Assembly: GCF_900090195.1 (NCBI RefSeq)
Contig: NZ_LT607803.1
Location: 806,001-870,000 of the forward strand
Direction of reading: 5' to 3'
Length of the DNA stretch: 64,000 nucleotides
Source of the DNA: Variovorax sp. HW608
GTDB lineage: Bacteria; Pseudomonadota; Gammaproteobacteria; Burkholderiales; Burkholderiaceae_C
A program made the position numbers and the translations under genes. Below the pieces are notes generated by a model. The model did not search any database, was not told the origin of the DNA, and saw only the letters and a list, made by a program, of their open reading frames with translations. Of this stretch, positions 61,892-64,000 are shown one piece after another; position 1 is the stretch's first letter, and every line of letters starts with the position of its first letter.

Positions 61892-62260
61892 ATGAACCCG
61901 CCTCCCATCATCCAGTTCGACGGCATCCCGCGCTCGCAAGCAGCCGAAGAGTTCGTTCGCTCCCGCGTGTCGCAGCTCGAGCGGCACTTCGCCGACCTCA
62001 TGGGATGCCGCGTGACCCTCTCCAAGGAATCGCGACACGGGCAACCGGGCGGATTCTTCTCCGCCCGGGTCGCCGTCACGCTGCCGGGCCGGGAGCTCAC
62101 CGTTTCGCACGCGCACGAGGAGGACGCCCACATCGCACTGCGAGATGCCTTCGATGCCATCCGGCGCAGGCTGGAGGACGGGCAGCAGATCCGCCGCGGC
62201 GAGGTCAAACACCACGCCGCGGTCGCGCACCGCGACGGCGAGGATGCCGTCGGCGAGTGA
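61892..62260 (+). CDS. Ribosome hibernation factor HPF/RaiA-like
   Basis: Small protein of 122 residues from ATG 61892; in-frame ATGs at 61856, 61868 and 61874 are alternatives. The fold follows the HPF pattern IIQFDGIPRSQAAEEFVRSRV, LSKESRHGQPGGFFSARVAV, ALRDAFDAIRRRLED. It would bind the 30S subunit and inactivate ribosomes in stress. It lacks the long C-terminal dimerisation domain, so it is the short type. The partnership with UspA suits a starvation or low-oxygen response. Confidence 0.82.
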   Translation: MNPPPIIQFDGIPRSQAAEEFVRSRVSQLERHFADLMGCRVTLSKESRHGQPGGFFSARVAVTLPGRELTVSHAHEEDAHIALRDAFDAIRRRLEDGQQIRRGEVKHHAAVAHRDGEDAVGE

Positions 62261-62291
62261 AGCGCCGGCCCGGCTGCCTTGCGAGGCCGCC

Positions 62292-63242
62292 CTACGGATC
62301 GCTGCCAGGCGCAGCGCGATGCAGCACGTGGACCGTCACTTCGGGCGGGCAGTGAAAGCGCGCATCGATGATCGAGCAGCCGCAACCCACCGACGTATAG
62401 CCCTGCATGCGCCCAAAGCGCCAAGCTCCCCGGGCCAGCCGGCGGGGCGCGGCGCAGTCCGTCAGCACGGGGATGCCGCCGGGCAGACAAATCTGGCCAC
62501 CGTGCGTATGGCCGCAGAGCATCAGGTCGAAGCCGTGTGCCGCGGCGATGCGATAGGGCTCCGGCGTATGCGAAAGGAGGATCGCGCACGCATCCGGCGC
62601 CAGCCCGTTCGCCGCCCGGGCGACGTCATGCGTTCGGAAGTAGTGGGCATCGTCGATGCCGGCGATGTGCAGCTTCGCCCCGCGGCGATCGAGCGCCGAG
62701 CACTCGTTCATCAGCACCCGAACCCCGAGCTGCTCGAGTCCCGCGACGAGCGCGATGCCGTCGTGATTGCCCAGCACGGCGAACACCGGCTGCGGCAGCA
62801 CCGGAACGAGCCGCCCGAGCGCCGCGAGCGCCGGCGCACATGAGCCCTGGATCCCGAACCGATAGTCGCCCGTGAGCACGCAGGCGTCGCAGACAAGGCC
62901 GCTGACCGTGGCCACCAGCGCATCCACGTAGTGCCTTCCCACATCCAGATGCAGGTCGCTCAGGTGCAGCAGCGTGCAGCCCTCGAAGGCGGCCGGCAGG
63001 CGGGCCAGATGCACCTCGTTGCGCCCGACCCGGATCCGGCGCGCGTTGCGGCGCCCCCGCGCGCGCAGACCCACGGCCGTAAGCAGGCGATGGATCAGCC
63101 GGCCTGCGGCGGGCAGATGTTCCGGGCGCAGGAAATCCTCCACGTGCCGGTAGCGATGGATGTCCTGCTCCTTCTCCATGGCGAGGCGCTGCCTGAGCGC
63201 GCCCTCGCCCATCCTTCCAGCCAACTCCGACTTCGCATCCAT
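62292..63242 (-). CDS. Metallophosphoesterase
   Basis: Calcineurin-like phosphoesterase of 316 residues. The five metal motifs are present: LSDLHLDVG, TGDYRFG, LGNHDGI, LLSHTPEPY and CGHTHGGQ. The N-terminal 90 residues are Arg-rich. The type is YaeI/UDP-diacylglucosamine-pyrophosphatase-like, but the TGDY (instead of GDxxD) variant is seen in phosphoesterases acting on envelope lipids. Exact substrate unknown. It converges with HPF. Confidence 0.88.
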   Translation of the reverse strand: MDAKSELAGRMGEGALRQRLAMEKEQDIHRYRHVEDFLRPEHLPAAGRLIHRLLTAVGLRARGRRNARRIRVGRNEVHLARLPAAFEGCTLLHLSDLHLDVGRHYVDALVATVSGLVCDACVLTGDYRFGIQGSCAPALAALGRLVPVLPQPVFAVLGNHDGIALVAGLEQLGVRVLMNECSALDRRGAKLHIAGIDDAHYFRTHDVARAANGLAPDACAILLSHTPEPYRIAAAHGFDLMLCGHTHGGQICLPGGIPVLTDCAAPRRLARGAWRFGRMQGYTSVGCGCSIIDARFHCPPEVTVHVLHRAAPGSDP

Positions 63243-63270
63243 CTCATGCGAAGCGCGGTGTCGCGCTTCG

Positions 63271-63612
63271 TCAATGGCCTTCGCCCTGCACGGATCTCAG
63301 CACCACCGGAGCTCCGCCGGACGACTTGAAACCATAGTAGCGCTCGTTGAGGTACTGCGTCACCGCGCCGATGTCCTCGTCACTCCAGGAGAGCGATCCG
63401 ACCCCCTGCCAGCGCGTGACCTGTGCGCGAAGGCTGTTCCAGTCCGTTGCCAGCCGGCGGTCGCGCCAATGGACCTGGGTCGTATGGCAGGCAATGCAGT
63501 GGGTGGTGTAGAGCAGCTCCCCACGCGACTGTGCCGCTGCAGGCGCATTGGGCAAAGCGATCATCGTCAACAGGACCCAAGCCGCCAATGGCGAAGTTGG
63601 CAGGAATTTCAT
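63271..63612 (-). CDS. Small periplasmic cytochrome c
   Basis: Monohaem c-type cytochrome of 113 residues from ATG 63612. Signal peptide about 1-27 (LAAWVLLTMIALPNAPAAAQ). Haem-binding CIACH occurs in YTTHCIACHTTQVHW; the distal Met ligand is not clear by eye in the sequence LSWSDEDIGAVTQYLNERYY. It may be an electron carrier to or from a dehydrogenase; no partner is adjacent in the window. Confidence 0.85.
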   Translation of the reverse strand: MKFLPTSPLAAWVLLTMIALPNAPAAAQSRGELLYTTHCIACHTTQVHWRDRRLATDWNSLRAQVTRWQGVGSLSWSDEDIGAVTQYLNERYYGFKSSGGAPVVLRSVQGEGH

Positions 63613-63727
63613 GGCGCGTACCTCCAGGGAAGTCCAGCATCGCGCAGCGACCGCGCGACCTGTTTGACGTAGCGCAACAGCCGGTCCTCCGAGCCGGGAA
63701 GCGACGCCCCCTGGGGCCGCTCCATGG

Positions 63728-64000
63728 TCACTCTGCCCGGATGTTCGCCTGCTGCGCAATGGCGCGCATGCGCGGCAATTCGTCTTCGATCCGTGCCGCC
63801 ACGGCGGCGGCGGGCTCCCAGGCGGGTTGCAGCCCGCTGGCGATCAGCTTGTCGCGGATTTCGGCGTCCGTCAGGGTCTCGGCGAGTGCCTTCTGCAGGT
63901 TGGTCCTTGCATCGGCCGGCAGGCCGCGCGGCGCAAAGAGCGCGAGCCAGGAATCGGCGGAGAAGCCGGCATACCCGCTTTCCGCCACCGTCGGCACGGC
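63728..64000 (-). CDS. Bug/TTT-family solute-binding protein, 5' part beyond window
   Basis: C-terminal 90 residues of a periplasmic receptor: PTVAESGYAGFSADSWLALFAP, ADARTNLQKALAETL and ELPRMRAIAQQANIRAE match the end of the Bug protein at 48430 (PTFAESGY, ELPLMRAVAARANIQPE). The N-terminus lies right of the window. Confidence 0.92.
   Translation of the reverse strand, partial: AVPTVAESGYAGFSADSWLALFAPRGLPADARTNLQKALAETLTDAEIRDKLIASGLQPAWEPAAAVAARIEDELPRMRAIAQQANIRAE

Noticed and set aside
1..64000. Mobile element or genomic island borders
   Set aside because: No transposase, integrase, tRNA-associated repeats or phage genes were seen, and gene style is uniform across the window.

Overview
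The window is about 64 kb of high-GC DNA with dense, short-spaced genes, many ATGA or TGATG stop/start overlaps and GTG/TTG starts. Gene content (two Bug/TTT-type solute-binding proteins, a MipA/OmpV protein, an RbbA-type efflux system, a chromosomal dmp-type phenol operon, an aminotransferase resembling the Variovorax beta-phenylalanine enzyme) points to a betaproteobacterium of the Burkholderiales, most likely Comamonadaceae close to Variovorax. This is an inference from gene families, not from a database search. I saw no tRNA, rRNA, CRISPR array, insertion sequence or phage gene.

Layout. 1-4.8 kb: heavy-metal RND efflux (permease cut by the window edge, adaptor), divergent from a response regulator/sensor kinase pair. 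4.8-7.2 kb: a three-gene lipid-like cluster (alpha/beta hydrolase, acyl carrier protein, ketoacyl synthase). 7.3-19.7 kb: mixed housekeeping and orphan genes (uppP, DUF2252, MipA, GNAT/FemAB-like, methyltransferase, PAS-rich kinase with FixJ-type regulator, DAHP synthase, retropepsin-like protein, His-rich membrane protein, hotdog thioesterase). 19.8-33.8 kb: a complete phenol/catechol meta-cleavage operon, dmpKLMNOPQBCDEFGHI, with a DmpR-type regulator encoded upstream on the same strand. A near-consensus sigma-54 promoter and TGATCA-based inverted sites lie between regulator and operon. Phenol is hydroxylated by DmpKLMNOP, catechol is cleaved by DmpB (kept active by DmpQ), and DmpC-I convert the product to pyruvate and acetyl-CoA.

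34-41 kb: FMN reductase, then a four-gene ABC efflux operon (outer-membrane lipoprotein, HlyD, RbbA-like double-ABC/permease, permease). The outer-membrane gene appears to carry a small frameshift close to its 3' end. 41-45.6 kb: organosulfur genes (four-domain rhodanese, thiol dioxygenase, divergent flavin monooxygenase and SsuA-like binding protein). 45.7-52.3 kb: a LysR regulator flanked by two copies of the same TTGCG-N5-CGCAA operator, one before ridA-dadA-like genes and one in the divergent promoter of a Bug protein/amidase/beta-amino-acid aminotransferase operon; this looks like a catabolic regulon for an acylated or amidated amino compound. 52.5-54.8 kb: a three-gene membrane operon ending in a PrsW-type protease. 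54.9-61.2 kb: an operon for a cyclic amide or imide (MFS importer, maleate-isomerase-like protein, hydantoinase, racemase-family protein, GntR repressor), with a strong promoter overlapped by a large dyad. 61.2-64 kb: UspA and HPF divergent around two ANR/FNR-like boxes, a metallophosphoesterase, a cytochrome c and the C-terminus of another Bug protein cut by the window edge.

Most interesting for follow-up: the LysR regulon with shared operators, the MFS-isomerase-hydantoinase operon (possible cyclic-imide pathway), the retropepsin fused to a catalytically degenerate transglycosylase-like domain, the hydrolase-ACP-ketosynthase mini-cluster, and the PrsW trio. None of these can be proven new from sequence reading alone.
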